From the NCBI RefSeq assembly GCF_018885305.1, contig NZ_CP076544.1, positions 1,798,001 to 1,862,000 of the forward strand: a stretch of 64,000 nucleotides of DNA, written 5' to 3'. The notes under the pieces are model-generated. The model did no database searches. It had not been told where the DNA came from and saw only the letters and a program-made list of their open reading frames with translations. Shown here piece by piece: positions 23,360 to 31,904 of the stretch. How positions within the stretch are numbered: position 1 is the stretch's first letter; every line of letters begins with the position of its first letter. Source of the stretch: Curtobacterium sp. L6-1 (GTDB lineage: Bacteria; Actinomycetota; Actinomycetes; Actinomycetales; Microbacteriaceae). A program made the translations under genes and the position numbers.

Positions 23360-24799
23360 TCAGGGCATCGTCGCGGGGTGGGCGACCGAAACGGTGGCGG
23401 ATGCGGTGTCGCCGGGCACGTCGATGCACGTGGTGATCCCCCGGTCGCGGAGGAGCACCGCGTCAGGCACCCGGGAGCGGAGCACGACCTGGGGACCGCG
23501 GCCGTCCTGCTCCGCGATCGCGAGCCACGCCGCGGCGAAGCGACCACCGGGAGCGGAGTCGGCCCGCGTCCCGCCGAGCGGTGTGCCGTCCGGGGCGACG
23601 TCGTCGAGCACGAGTGCGGTCGTCGGCGGGGTCGGCGCCCGGTACGCGCCGTCGCCGAACGCCGCGGCCATCTCGCGGAACCGCTCCCCCGTCGGCTTCA
23701 CCCGACCGTCGTTCGTGAGCAGGCCGAGGTCGTACTCGAGCTCCGGGAAGTCGGCGAGCGAGCGGGAGACGTCGTGGGAGCACCACCACGTGATGCCGAA
23801 CAGCCCCTGCACGTCGAGGGCGTGCCGGATCGTCTGCTCGGTGAACGTCGGGGCGTCGGCCACGTCCACCACGTTGGTGGGTGCGCCGACCTCCTGCAAC
23901 CAGTTCGGCCGGTCCGCGCTGGTGTTCCACGCGGCCGCGAGCTGGAGCAGGTACTCGCCGTGCCGGACCGACCCGGGACCCAGGGCGCCGTGCACGCGGG
24001 CCGCGCCGTTGAACACCCACGAGTGCGTGACCGTGGCGTCGCCGTGCTCGGCGGCGTGCTCGGGGCCGAAGGGCTGCGCGTCGTCGTACCAGGCGGCGTC
24101 GTACTGGGCGAGGGTGACGAGCGGTGCCGGGCGCTCGCCGGTGGCGGGGGCGGGTCGGACGCCGGACGCGGGGCGGGCCTCCATGCCGGACGACCCCGAC
24201 GACCCGGACCTGGCTGACGCAGCTGACGGCCCGGACGCGGCGGACGGTGCGAGCCCACCGGACTCGCTCGTCCCGAGACCCGCCCGCGCTGCCGCGACCA
24301 TCGTGGCCGCCCACGCGTGCCCCTGCTCGGGCGTGGTGGGGAACGGTGCCGGGTGCGGGGCGTGCGCGAACTGGTTGACCTCGTTGCCGACCGTGACGCC
24401 GAGCAGGTTCGGCCGTCCCGCGACCGCACCCGCCAGCGCCTGAACGTACGCGGCCGTCGAGGCGACCACGTCCGGGTCGGTGAACATGTTCCGCCGGTGC
24501 CAGCTGTCCAGCCACGACGGCAGGAAGTCGAAGCTCGACAGGTGTCCCTGCAGCGCGTCGACCGTGACGTCGAGCCCGAAGGACGCCGCGATGTCGACCA
24601 CGGTGGCGACGTCGGCCAGGGCGGCCGGGCGGATGAGCGTCCGGTTCGGCTGGACGACCGGCCAGAGCGGGAACACCCGCACGTGGTCGGCCCCGAGCCC
24701 GGCGATCGCCTCGAGGTCCCGCGCCGTGTCCGACGGCGAGAAGTCGAGCCACGAGTGGAACCACCCGTTGGACGGGGTGTGGTTGACGCCGAAGCGCAT
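23360..24799 (-). CDS. GH5_18-like beta-mannosidase (Man-beta-1,4-GlcNAc acting)
   Basis: A 479-residue (beta/alpha)8 glycosidase resembling GH5 subfamily 18, whose Bifidobacterium member removes the core beta-mannose of N-glycans. The N-terminus FGVNHTPSNGWFHSWLDF and HVRFPLW-type strand VRVFPLWP are seen, with the acid/base glutamate E140 in TVGNEVNQF and nucleophile E303 in LQEVGAPTN. An Ala/Ser/Pro-rich insertion of about 50 residues lies after residue 165. There is no signal peptide. Its ATG overlaps the upstream permease stop (ATGA), tying it to the importer. The subfamily call is from memory of motifs and strong context; GH5 membership itself is firmer. Confidence 0.78.
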   Translation of the reverse strand: MRFGVNHTPSNGWFHSWLDFSPSDTARDLEAIAGLGADHVRVFPLWPVVQPNRTLIRPAALADVATVVDIAASFGLDVTVDALQGHLSSFDFLPSWLDSWHRRNMFTDPDVVASTAAYVQALAGAVAGRPNLLGVTVGNEVNQFAHAPHPAPFPTTPEQGHAWAATMVAAARAGLGTSESGGLAPSAASGPSAASARSGSSGSSGMEARPASGVRPAPATGERPAPLVTLAQYDAAWYDDAQPFGPEHAAEHGDATVTHSWVFNGAARVHGALGPGSVRHGEYLLQLAAAWNTSADRPNWLQEVGAPTNVVDVADAPTFTEQTIRHALDVQGLFGITWWCSHDVSRSLADFPELEYDLGLLTNDGRVKPTGERFREMAAAFGDGAYRAPTPPTTALVLDDVAPDGTPLGGTRADSAPGGRFAAAWLAIAEQDGRGPQVVLRSRVPDAVLLRDRGITTCIDVPGDTASATVSVAHPATMP

Positions 24800-25806
24800 C
24801 AGCCCTTCACCCCGCCCTCTTCGACGCCCTTGAAGAAGAAGCGCTGGAGCACGGCGAAGATCACGGCGATCGGGATGAACGCGATCATCGTGCCGGCCGC
24901 GATCATCCGCTGGTCGGTGGCGAACGTGCCCTGCAGGTACTGGAGGCCGACGGTCAGCGTCAGCTTGTCCGGCGACTGCAGCACGATGAGTGGCCAGAGG
25001 AAGTCGTCCCACGCGCCGATGAACGAGAAGATCGCGATGACGGCGATCGTCCCCTGCACGGCGGGCAGCGAGATGTACCGGAGGCGCTGCATCGCGTTCG
25101 CCCCGTCCATCACCGCGGCCTGGTCGATCTCCTCGGGCACCTGTCGGAAGGCGTTGAACATGAGCAGCACGTTGAGCGCGGCGATCATCCCCGGGAGGGC
25201 GACACCGACCAGGGAGTCGGCGAGGCCGAGGTCCTTCACGGTGACGAACTGGGAGATGATCGTCGCCTCACCGGGCAGCACGAGCGTGGCGAGGAACAGG
25301 CCCAGGATGATCTTCCGACCTCGCCACTGCAGTCGGGCGAGGGCGAAGCCGGCGAGCGTCGCGAAGACGATGTTCCCGATGACGTCGATCGCGGCGACGA
25401 TGAGCGAGTTGCCGATGTAGCCGAAGACCGGGATGGCCTCGCCGACGCGCAGGTAGTTGCCGAACGTCGGCTGCGACGGGATGAACGAGGGGTTCGCGGT
25501 GTAGATGTCCTCGCCCGTGCCCTTGAGCGACGTGGAGAGCTGCCAGAGGAACGGGCCGATCGTGATGAAGAGCACCACGACGAGCAGCACGTAGCGGACC
25601 GCCTTCTCGCGGGTGGACATGACGCCCCAGACCGCGCGGCGGCGCCGCTTCGGTCCGGTCGTCCCGTCCCGTCCGTCCGGCCCGTTCGGCCCCTTCGGTC
25701 GGGAGGCCCGGCCGGCGTCGGTCGCGCCGGTCACGTCCGGTGTCGGTGCGGCCGCGCCGGCGTTGCCGCCGATGACCGGTTCGCTGGTGTCCGTCGTGTT
25801 CGTCAC
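24799..25806 (-). CDS. ABC sugar importer permease 2 (MalG type)
   Basis: A 335-residue inner-membrane permease. A disordered Pro/Gly/Asp-rich N-terminus of about 50 residues is followed by six membrane helices. The EAA loop that docks the ATPase is EEIDQAAVMDGANAMQRLRYISLP. The GTG start at 25806 overlaps the stop of permease 1 (GTGA). MalG-type permeases pair with a MalF-type partner in CUT1 importers of oligosaccharides. No ATPase gene is present, as is normal for actinobacteria that share an MsiK-like ATPase. Confidence 0.92.
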   Translation of the reverse strand: MTNTTDTSEPVIGGNAGAAAPTPDVTGATDAGRASRPKGPNGPDGRDGTTGPKRRRRAVWGVMSTREKAVRYVLLVVVLFITIGPFLWQLSTSLKGTGEDIYTANPSFIPSQPTFGNYLRVGEAIPVFGYIGNSLIVAAIDVIGNIVFATLAGFALARLQWRGRKIILGLFLATLVLPGEATIISQFVTVKDLGLADSLVGVALPGMIAALNVLLMFNAFRQVPEEIDQAAVMDGANAMQRLRYISLPAVQGTIAVIAIFSFIGAWDDFLWPLIVLQSPDKLTLTVGLQYLQGTFATDQRMIAAGTMIAFIPIAVIFAVLQRFFFKGVEEGGVKG

Positions 25807-26681
25807 TTGTCCGCCTTGCTGTTCATCCGCGCGAGGGCGAGCATCGGGATCAGGGTCACGGCGAAGAGCAGGAGGCTCAGGGCGGACGCGTAGCCGAGGT
25901 TGCCGGTGAAGCCGCGGGCGTACTGCTGGATGAGCATGACGAGCGAGTTGTCCTGCCCGCCGGGGCCGCCCGTCCCGTTCGTCAGGATGTAGAGCTCGCT
26001 GAACACCCGGAGCGCCGAGACGCAGACCAGGATGCCGACGAGGGTCATGGTGCCGCGGACGCCGGGCATGGTGACCGACCAGAACCGGCGGACCGCACCG
26101 GCGCCGTCGAGCGCGGCGGCCTCGTGCAGGTCCTTCCCGACGTTCCCGAGGGCGGCCAGGAAGATGATCATGTAGTAGCCGAGTCCCTTCCACACGGTCA
26201 GGCTGATGGCGCTGAACAGCAGCAGCCACCGGTCGGACAGGAACGGGATCGCGCCCTGCACGACGCCGAGCGACTGCGCCATCTCGTTGACGACACCGCG
26301 GTCGTCGAGGATCCAGTTCCAGATGAGCCCGACGACGACCGCGCTCGCGATCACCGGCGTGTAGTAGGCCGTCCGGAAGAACGCGATCCCGGGCATCCGG
26401 TGCTGGACGAGCACGGCCATGAGGAGCGGGAGGATCGTCAGCAGCGGCAGGCACACCACCATGTAGATGACGCTGTTGAGCAGCGCCTCCCACACCTGCG
26501 GGTCCGCGAGCAGGGTGCGGAAGTTCGCGGTCCCCACCCACGCGCTGACCCCACCGAGCGGGCTGGCGTTCGTGAACGACAGCCGCACGGTGTTGATCGA
26601 CGGCCAGAGACTGAACGCGAGCAGCCAGACCAGTGCGGGCAGCACCAGCAGCCAGGGCGTGAACCAACGGTTCGCACGCAT
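25803..26681 (-). CDS. ABC sugar importer permease 1 (MalF type)
   Basis: A 292-residue permease with six predicted membrane helices and the EAA loop EAAALDGAGAVRRFWSVTMP that contacts the ATPase. It lies 36 bp after the binding-protein gene and overlaps permease 2. Together the three genes encode a CUT1-type oligosaccharide importer. The substrate is inferred from the neighbouring Endo H and mannosidases to be released high-mannose N-glycan. Confidence 0.93.
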   Translation of the reverse strand: MRANRWFTPWLLVLPALVWLLAFSLWPSINTVRLSFTNASPLGGVSAWVGTANFRTLLADPQVWEALLNSVIYMVVCLPLLTILPLLMAVLVQHRMPGIAFFRTAYYTPVIASAVVVGLIWNWILDDRGVVNEMAQSLGVVQGAIPFLSDRWLLLFSAISLTVWKGLGYYMIIFLAALGNVGKDLHEAAALDGAGAVRRFWSVTMPGVRGTMTLVGILVCVSALRVFSELYILTNGTGGPGGQDNSLVMLIQQYARGFTGNLGYASALSLLLFAVTLIPMLALARMNSKADK

Positions 26682-26717
26682 GACGATCCTCCCTCTTCCT
26701 TCGTGTGTCGGGCCGGA

Positions 26718-28013
26718 TCAGCCGTTGGCGAGCAGGGTGTTCATCTTGGTCTGCGCGGTCTGCAGCGCCTTCTCGGGGGTCGTGCCGCCCTTCATCGCCA
26801 GCGCGATCTGCTGGTCGAGGAAGTCCGTCATCGCTGAGTTCGCCTCGACCGGGTTGAGGTTCTTCGCGGTCTTCAGGGCGTCGTTGGCGAGGACGCGGGC
26901 CTTCGCCTGCACGGTGCCGTCGTCCTTCGAGAAGAACGGGTCGGACTGCGAGGACTTCGTCGACGGGAAGATGTTCACCAGGTGCGCGAACGCCTCCTGG
27001 TTCTCGGCGTTCGTCATGAAGGCCGCGAGGGCCTCGGCCGTGGCGATGTGCTTGCTCTTCGCCGAGACGCTGAGCCCCTGGACGTACAGCGGCGGGTTGT
27101 CCAGCGCCGGCGAGACGACGATGTTGCCCTTGAGCGACGGGTTGTTCTTCTCGAAGTCACTGATCGCCGTGGCGCCACCGGTCGTCCACGCGACCTTGCC
27201 CTGCGTGAACAGCGTCGAGTTGCCGAGGTAGTCGGTGTTGAGGACCGAGGACGGCATGAGGCCGTCCTCGTACGCCTTCGCGTACTTCGCGATGAGGTCG
27301 GCGGCCTTCGAGGAATCCGCGAAGGTGAACTTCGTGCCCTCGTCGTTGAGGATCTCCACCCCGGCGAGCGAGAAGTCGGACAGGCCGGGCTTGCGGCTCA
27401 TCAGGTAGTCGTCCGGGCACTTCTCGTGCATCGTCTCGGCCTGCGTGAACAGCTCGTCCGTGGTCGTCGGCGGGCTGGCCGGGTCGAGGCCGCACCGCTC
27501 GAACATCGTCTTGTTCCAGTAGTCGATGTCGGTGTTGAGGTACCAGGGGTAGCCGAATGTGCCGTCGACTCCCTTGTACTCGTACGCGGCGAGCCCGCCC
27601 TCGACGTAGGTCTTCGCGAGCGTGTCGTCGTCCTTCGCGATGTCCTGCAGGAACCCGCGCTTGGCGAGGGGCAGCGCGATGTCCGGCGGCAGGTTGACCA
27701 CGTCGGGCAGCGAGTTCGAGGACGCCTGGCTGAGCACCTTCTCGGCGTAGCCGTCGCCGGGCTGGTCGACGAGCTTCACCTTCGCCTTCGGGTACTTCTC
27801 CTCGAAGTCCTTCACGACGCCGTCGAGGTACTTCGTGTAGGTCGGCGTGAGGGCCCAGGTCTGCAGGGTGATCGACCCGCTGACCTCGCCGTCGCCGCCG
27901 CCGGTGGCTGCACCGCTGCCGCTCGAGCAACCGGTGAGGACGAGCGCTGCCGCTGCGGCGCCGGCGAGGATCGCGGCCACTCGGCCCGACGTCGTGCGTG
28001 GGGTGGTTCTCAT
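26718..28013 (-). CDS. ABC importer substrate-binding lipoprotein (probable N-glycan)
   Basis: A 431-residue extracellular solute-binding protein of family 1. The signal peptide ends in the lipobox LVLTGCSS, predicting a lipid anchor at the cysteine. The sugar-binding fold is seen in ITLQTWALTPTY near the N-terminus and FGYPWYLNTDIDYWN in the middle. ATG 28013 follows AAGGAG. It is the first gene of the operon, downstream of LacI-type operators. By analogy with NgtS of pneumococcus it may bind Endo H products, but sequence alone shows only an oligosaccharide-type binding protein. Confidence 0.92.
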   Translation of the reverse strand: MRTTPRTTSGRVAAILAGAAAAALVLTGCSSGSGAATGGGDGEVSGSITLQTWALTPTYTKYLDGVVKDFEEKYPKAKVKLVDQPGDGYAEKVLSQASSNSLPDVVNLPPDIALPLAKRGFLQDIAKDDDTLAKTYVEGGLAAYEYKGVDGTFGYPWYLNTDIDYWNKTMFERCGLDPASPPTTTDELFTQAETMHEKCPDDYLMSRKPGLSDFSLAGVEILNDEGTKFTFADSSKAADLIAKYAKAYEDGLMPSSVLNTDYLGNSTLFTQGKVAWTTGGATAISDFEKNNPSLKGNIVVSPALDNPPLYVQGLSVSAKSKHIATAEALAAFMTNAENQEAFAHLVNIFPSTKSSQSDPFFSKDDGTVQAKARVLANDALKTAKNLNPVEANSAMTDFLDQQIALAMKGGTTPEKALQTAQTKMNTLLANG

Positions 28014-28038
28014 CGTTGCTGACTCCTTCGTCGAGCTA

Positions 28039-28052
28039 CTGAACCGGTTCAG
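28039..28052 (-). promoter_or_regulatory. LacI-type operator in the glycan operon leader
   Basis: CTGAACCGGTTCAG is a perfect 14-bp palindrome with the central CG of LacI-family operators, 26 bp upstream of the binding-protein start codon. It lies downstream of the likely promoter, where a bound repressor would block elongation or initiation. Confidence 0.65.
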
Positions 28053-28082
28053 CCTTCTGCGCCGAACCGCTGCGTGACGGCG

Positions 28083-28111
28083 ACGATGCCTGACTAAAGC
28101 GCTATAGTCAA
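28083..28111 (-). promoter_or_regulatory. Divergent promoters with overlapping LacI operator
   Basis: TGACTAAAGCGCTATAGTCA (28091-28110) is a near-perfect 20-bp palindrome, with one mismatched pair and a central CG. On the reverse strand it lies between a -35 (TTGACT, 28106-28111) and a weak -10 (CATCGT, 28083-28088) spaced 17 bp apart. On the forward strand it contains the -10 of lacI (TATAGT, 28103-28108), which ends 7 nt before the GTG. Confidence 0.7.
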
Positions 28112-28115
28112 GCCC

Positions 28116-29159
28116 GTGGCCACAGGACGCCGGACGACGATCGCCGACATCGCAGCGCGGGCCGGCGTGTCGATCAGCGCCGTGTCCTTCGCCCTCAACG
28201 GGCGCCCCGGCGTGTCCGAGGCGACGCGCGAACGGGTGCGGCAGGCCGCTCGCGAACTCGACTGGCGTCCGCACACCGCGGCGCGCGCGCTCGGCGGAGC
28301 CCGTGCCGGGACGATCGGGTTCGTCCTCAACCGGCCGGCCCGGACCCTGGGCACCGAGTCCTTCTTCGGCGACCTCATCTCCGGCATCCAGCTCGGCCTC
28401 ACCGGGACGCACATCGGCATGACGCTCCTCGTCGCTCGCGACGCCGACGAGGAGCTCGAGACCTACCGCGACTGGTGGCGCGGGCACCGGGTCGACGGCG
28501 TCGTCGTCATCGACCCGCGCCGCGACGACGACCGCCTGCGCTTGCTCGCGGAGCTCGGGATGCCGTGCGTGGTCGTCGGTTCCCACCCGACCCCGGCCGG
28601 ATCGGCTCCGAGCGTGTGGATCGACGACTCGGACGCCACCGACACCGTGCTGCGCTACCTCCGCGCCCTCGGCCACCGGCGGATCGCACACGTGTCCGGT
28701 CCCCCGGAGTTCGAGCACACGGCGCTGCGCATCGAGCGCGTCCAGGCGTTCGCGGGCACGCTCGTCGATGCCGACCCGGACGACCGCACCGAGTCCGTGC
28801 CCACCGACTACTCGGCCGAGGCCGGTGCGGCGGCCACCCGACGGCTCCTGTCCGGGGCGACCCGTCCCACGGCGATCGTGTTCGACAACGACGTGCTCGC
28901 CGTGGCGGGCCTCGGCGTCGCGAGCGAGATGGGCGTGCGGGTGCCGCAGGACGTCTCGATCGTGTCGTTCGACGACTCGGCGATGATCCGGCTGGTCCGA
29001 CCGGCCATCACCTCGCTCACCCGTGACACCGTCGAGCTCGGGCAGCGTGCGGCGGTCCTGCTCCGCGAGCAGATCGAGGCGGACGCTCCGCTGCCGTCCC
29101 GGCCCGGGCCGGAGCTGACGTTGAGCGTGCGGGAGTCGACGGCGCGCGTCGGGGGCTGA
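28116..29159 (+). CDS. LacI family transcriptional regulator of the N-glycan operon
   Basis: A 347-residue LacI/GalR regulator. The N-terminal helix-turn-helix and hinge region (TTIADIAARAGVSISAVSFALNGRPGVSE) is followed by a periplasmic-binding-protein-like ligand domain. It is divergent from the binding protein-permease-glycosidase operon, and its own -10 lies inside a palindromic operator, so it probably represses itself and the operon. GTG 28116 is at the predicted transcription start, so the mRNA is likely leaderless. The inducer is probably mannose or a small mannoside, by inference. Confidence 0.92.
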   Translation: MATGRRTTIADIAARAGVSISAVSFALNGRPGVSEATRERVRQAARELDWRPHTAARALGGARAGTIGFVLNRPARTLGTESFFGDLISGIQLGLTGTHIGMTLLVARDADEELETYRDWWRGHRVDGVVVIDPRRDDDRLRLLAELGMPCVVVGSHPTPAGSAPSVWIDDSDATDTVLRYLRALGHRRIAHVSGPPEFEHTALRIERVQAFAGTLVDADPDDRTESVPTDYSAEAGAAATRRLLSGATRPTAIVFDNDVLAVAGLGVASEMGVRVPQDVSIVSFDDSAMIRLVRPAITSLTRDTVELGQRAAVLLREQIEADAPLPSRPGPELTLSVRESTARVGG

Positions 29160-29371
29160 GCGGCCCGTCCGCGTGGTCGGTGGAGCACGGCCGCCGGTCG
29201 CCCCGCGCCGACCGCGTGCGGGACCGCCGAGGAGACCCCGGCTGCGTCCCCGACGGCGGGCCGGTTCGTGTATGGTTCCGATCACCGAGGTAAAAGGCGC
29301 CGCCGTCTGCGACGCACCAGCACGCGGCATCGAACGAGTCGCCACTTCTTCCCGCGAAGGAGTGTGCCCCC

Positions 29372-30940
29372 GTGTCGTCCAACCCCGCTCTCCCCCGTGG
29401 TCGCTCGTCGACCGACGGCCTGCCACCTCGTCTCTCCGATGCCTGGATCGCCCTCGCCGGGCTGTCCGCGGTGTTCCTGTTCGAGATGCTCGACAACTCC
29501 GTGCTCAACGTCGCGCTGCCGACGATCGGCCGTGACCTCGGGTCGTCGACGACGGGCCTGCAGTGGGTGTCCGGCGCGTACTCGGTCGCCTTCGGTGGCC
29601 TCATGCTGCTCTTCGGCGCCGTCGCCGACCGCTTCGGCCGTCGCCGCGTGATGTTGTCCGGCCTCGTCCTGCTCGCCGTCGCGAGCCTGGCCACCGCGGT
29701 GGTCACGACGACCGGGGAGCTCGTCGCCGTCCGGGTCCTGATGGGCGTCGCCGCGGCGATGACCACCCCCGGATCGATGGCACTCGCCTTCCGCCTGTTC
29801 GACGACGAGGGGCTCCGTGTGCGGGCCCTCACCGTCATCTCGACCGCGGGGCTCGTCGGCCTGGCCGTCGGACCGACGGTGGGTGGCTTCGTGCTCGCGG
29901 TCGCCCCGTGGCAGGTGCTGCTGCTGGCCGACGTCCCGATCGCCCTGCTCGCCCTCGTCGGCATCCGACTCGGTGTCGCGCGCGACGAGTCCGCAGGACT
30001 CCGCCGCGACCCCGTCGACGTCGTCGGCGCGCTGCTCGGCACCGCCGCGACGGCGGGCGCGCTCGTCACGCCGACCCTCCTGGTCGACGCGGGGAGCGCC
30101 TCCGTCCCGGGGTGGCTCGTCCTCGTCCTGACCGTCGTGTCCGCGACGGGCTTCGTCATCCGGGAACGGACGGCGCGGAGCCCGCTGGTCGACCTGCACC
30201 TGCTGGCCCGACCGCTGGTGTCGAGCGGCCTCGCGTTCAAGGCCGCGTCGGGGCTCGCCGTCGGCGGGCTGTCGTACCTCGTGACGTTGCAGCTGCAGTT
30301 CGCCTGGGGGTGGCCGCCGGTCCTGGCCGCCGTGGGGACGCTGCCGCAGGTCGTCGTGCTGCTGGCCGGCGGCAGGTTCGTCGGGCCGTTCGTCCAGCGG
30401 GTCGGCCTCGGTCGGGCCGCGTGGACCAGCGCAGCCGCGGTCGTCTCCGGACTCGCGGTGTTCGGCGCCCTGAGCCGCCACGGCTACGTGTGGGTGCTCG
30501 TCGCACTCGTGCTCGTCGCCGCCGGCATGCGGGTCGTCGGCGTCGTCGCGGGCGCCTCCGTGCTCACCGGGCTGCCCGCCGACCGGACCTCCGTCGGTGC
30601 CGCGCTCGTCGACACGTCGAGCGAACTGGCCGGTGGCGCCGCGGTCGCCGTGGCGGGGACGGTCGTCGCGGCCGTCGTCACAGGCAGCATCACCACGACC
30701 ACCTGGTCGGCCGACCGCCTCGCAGCGTTCCAGGACGCCCTCACCGTCGCCGGGGTCGGCCTCGCCGTCGTGGCCGCCCTGCTCGTCGTCGTCGGGATGC
30801 TCCGGGCGCGGCACACCGACGGACCGGAGGACCCGGTCGACGCGCCCACCTCCGACGTCCCCCAGACCACCACCGACACCCCCGCCCCGACCGACCCGAC
30901 CCGTCCGACGACCCACGCCGAGGAGACCACCCGTGCCTGA
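29372..30940 (+). CDS. MFS multidrug exporter, DHA2 (EmrB/QacA) family
   Basis: A 522-residue major facilitator with 14 predicted membrane helices. The DHA2 signature after helix 1 is LDNSVLNVALPTIGRDL, and the loop 2-3 motif is GAVADRFGRRRVML. The motif C region (GPTVGGFVLA) is typical of drug/proton antiporters. A polar tail of about 45 residues, rich in Thr and Pro, ends the protein. GTG 29372 follows GAAGGAG. It overlaps the esterase gene by 8 bp, which suggests joint export and modification of one compound class. A 212-bp upstream gap holds a possible -10 (TATGGT, 29271) but no recognised operator. Confidence 0.9.
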   Translation: MSSNPALPRGRSSTDGLPPRLSDAWIALAGLSAVFLFEMLDNSVLNVALPTIGRDLGSSTTGLQWVSGAYSVAFGGLMLLFGAVADRFGRRRVMLSGLVLLAVASLATAVVTTTGELVAVRVLMGVAAAMTTPGSMALAFRLFDDEGLRVRALTVISTAGLVGLAVGPTVGGFVLAVAPWQVLLLADVPIALLALVGIRLGVARDESAGLRRDPVDVVGALLGTAATAGALVTPTLLVDAGSASVPGWLVLVLTVVSATGFVIRERTARSPLVDLHLLARPLVSSGLAFKAASGLAVGGLSYLVTLQLQFAWGWPPVLAAVGTLPQVVVLLAGGRFVGPFVQRVGLGRAAWTSAAAVVSGLAVFGALSRHGYVWVLVALVLVAAGMRVVGVVAGASVLTGLPADRTSVGAALVDTSSELAGGAAVAVAGTVVAAVVTGSITTTTWSADRLAAFQDALTVAGVGLAVVAALLVVVGMLRARHTDGPEDPVDAPTSDVPQTTTDTPAPTDPTRPTTHAEETTRA

Positions 30941-31904
30941 GACCACCACCCTGCCCCGCCCGCCGTTCGACCCCGAGTTCGTCCCGTTCCTCTCCGCCGC
31001 GGACGAGCGCGGCCGCTTCCACCTGACCGCCGAGATGCTGCCGCGGATGCGACAGCTCGAGGTGACGGAGGCCGAGCTCGACGACGGACTGCGCGCCCGC
31101 GGCCTCGAGCGGCGCAGCATCACCGTCCCCGGTCACCTCGGCGACCCGATCACCCTCGCCGTCGTCCAACGCGCCGGCCGGACGGGTCGGGCGGCCTGTG
31201 CGTTCGCCGTGCACGGCGGCGGCATGATGTTCGGCCACCACCTCGGCAACCTCGAGGCCTACGACGAGTGGCTGCTCGTGCACGACGTCGTCCTGGTCAG
31301 CCCGGACTACCGCCTCGCTCCGGAGCACCCGGACCCCTACCCGGTCGAGGACTGCTACGCCGGCCTCGTCTGGACCGCCGAGCACGCCGACGAGCTCGGC
31401 ATCGACCCGGACCGCATCGTCCTCGTCGGACAGAGCGCCGGCGCCGGACTCGCCGCCGGCACCGCACTCCTGGCCCGTGACCGCCGGGGGCCGGGCGTCA
31501 TCGGACAGGTGCTCGTCAGCCCCATGCTGGACGACCGGCTCGCGACCCTGTCCTCGCGGCAGTTCGACGGGGTCGGGGTCGCCGACCGCGAGATGACGTC
31601 GTTCGGCTGGGACGCCTACCTCGGCGAGCGTCGTGGTGGCGAGGACGTCTCCGTCTACGCCGCCCCGGGCCGCGCGACGGACCTGACCGGACTGCCGCCC
31701 GCGTACGTCGACTGCGGCAGCACCGAGGTGTTCCGCGACGAGACCGTCGCCTACGCCGGCGCGCTCTGGGCCGCGGGCGTCCAGGCGGAGCTCCACGTGT
31801 GGCCGGGCGCGTTCCACGGGTCGACGAGCATGATGCCGGACGCGGTCCTGTCCCGTCGGGCCGTGCAGGCCATGCGGGAGTTCACCGGGCGGCTCCTCGG
31901 CTAG
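30933..31904 (+). CDS. Alpha/beta hydrolase, hormone-sensitive-lipase-type esterase
   Basis: A 323-residue HSL-family esterase. The oxyanion HGGG motif (VHGGGMMFG) is at about residue 93, the nucleophile elbow is GQSAGAG, and Asp and His complete the triad near PAYVDCGSTEVF and GAFHGS. No signal peptide is seen. GTG 30933 overlaps the transporter stop (GTGCCTGA) with GAGGAG upstream. It may inactivate an ester or lactone drug whose export the MFS neighbour handles; this is a contextual guess. Confidence 0.88.
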   Translation: MPETTTLPRPPFDPEFVPFLSAADERGRFHLTAEMLPRMRQLEVTEAELDDGLRARGLERRSITVPGHLGDPITLAVVQRAGRTGRAACAFAVHGGGMMFGHHLGNLEAYDEWLLVHDVVLVSPDYRLAPEHPDPYPVEDCYAGLVWTAEHADELGIDPDRIVLVGQSAGAGLAAGTALLARDRRGPGVIGQVLVSPMLDDRLATLSSRQFDGVGVADREMTSFGWDAYLGERRGGEDVSVYAAPGRATDLTGLPPAYVDCGSTEVFRDETVAYAGALWAAGVQAELHVWPGAFHGSTSMMPDAVLSRRAVQAMREFTGRLLG

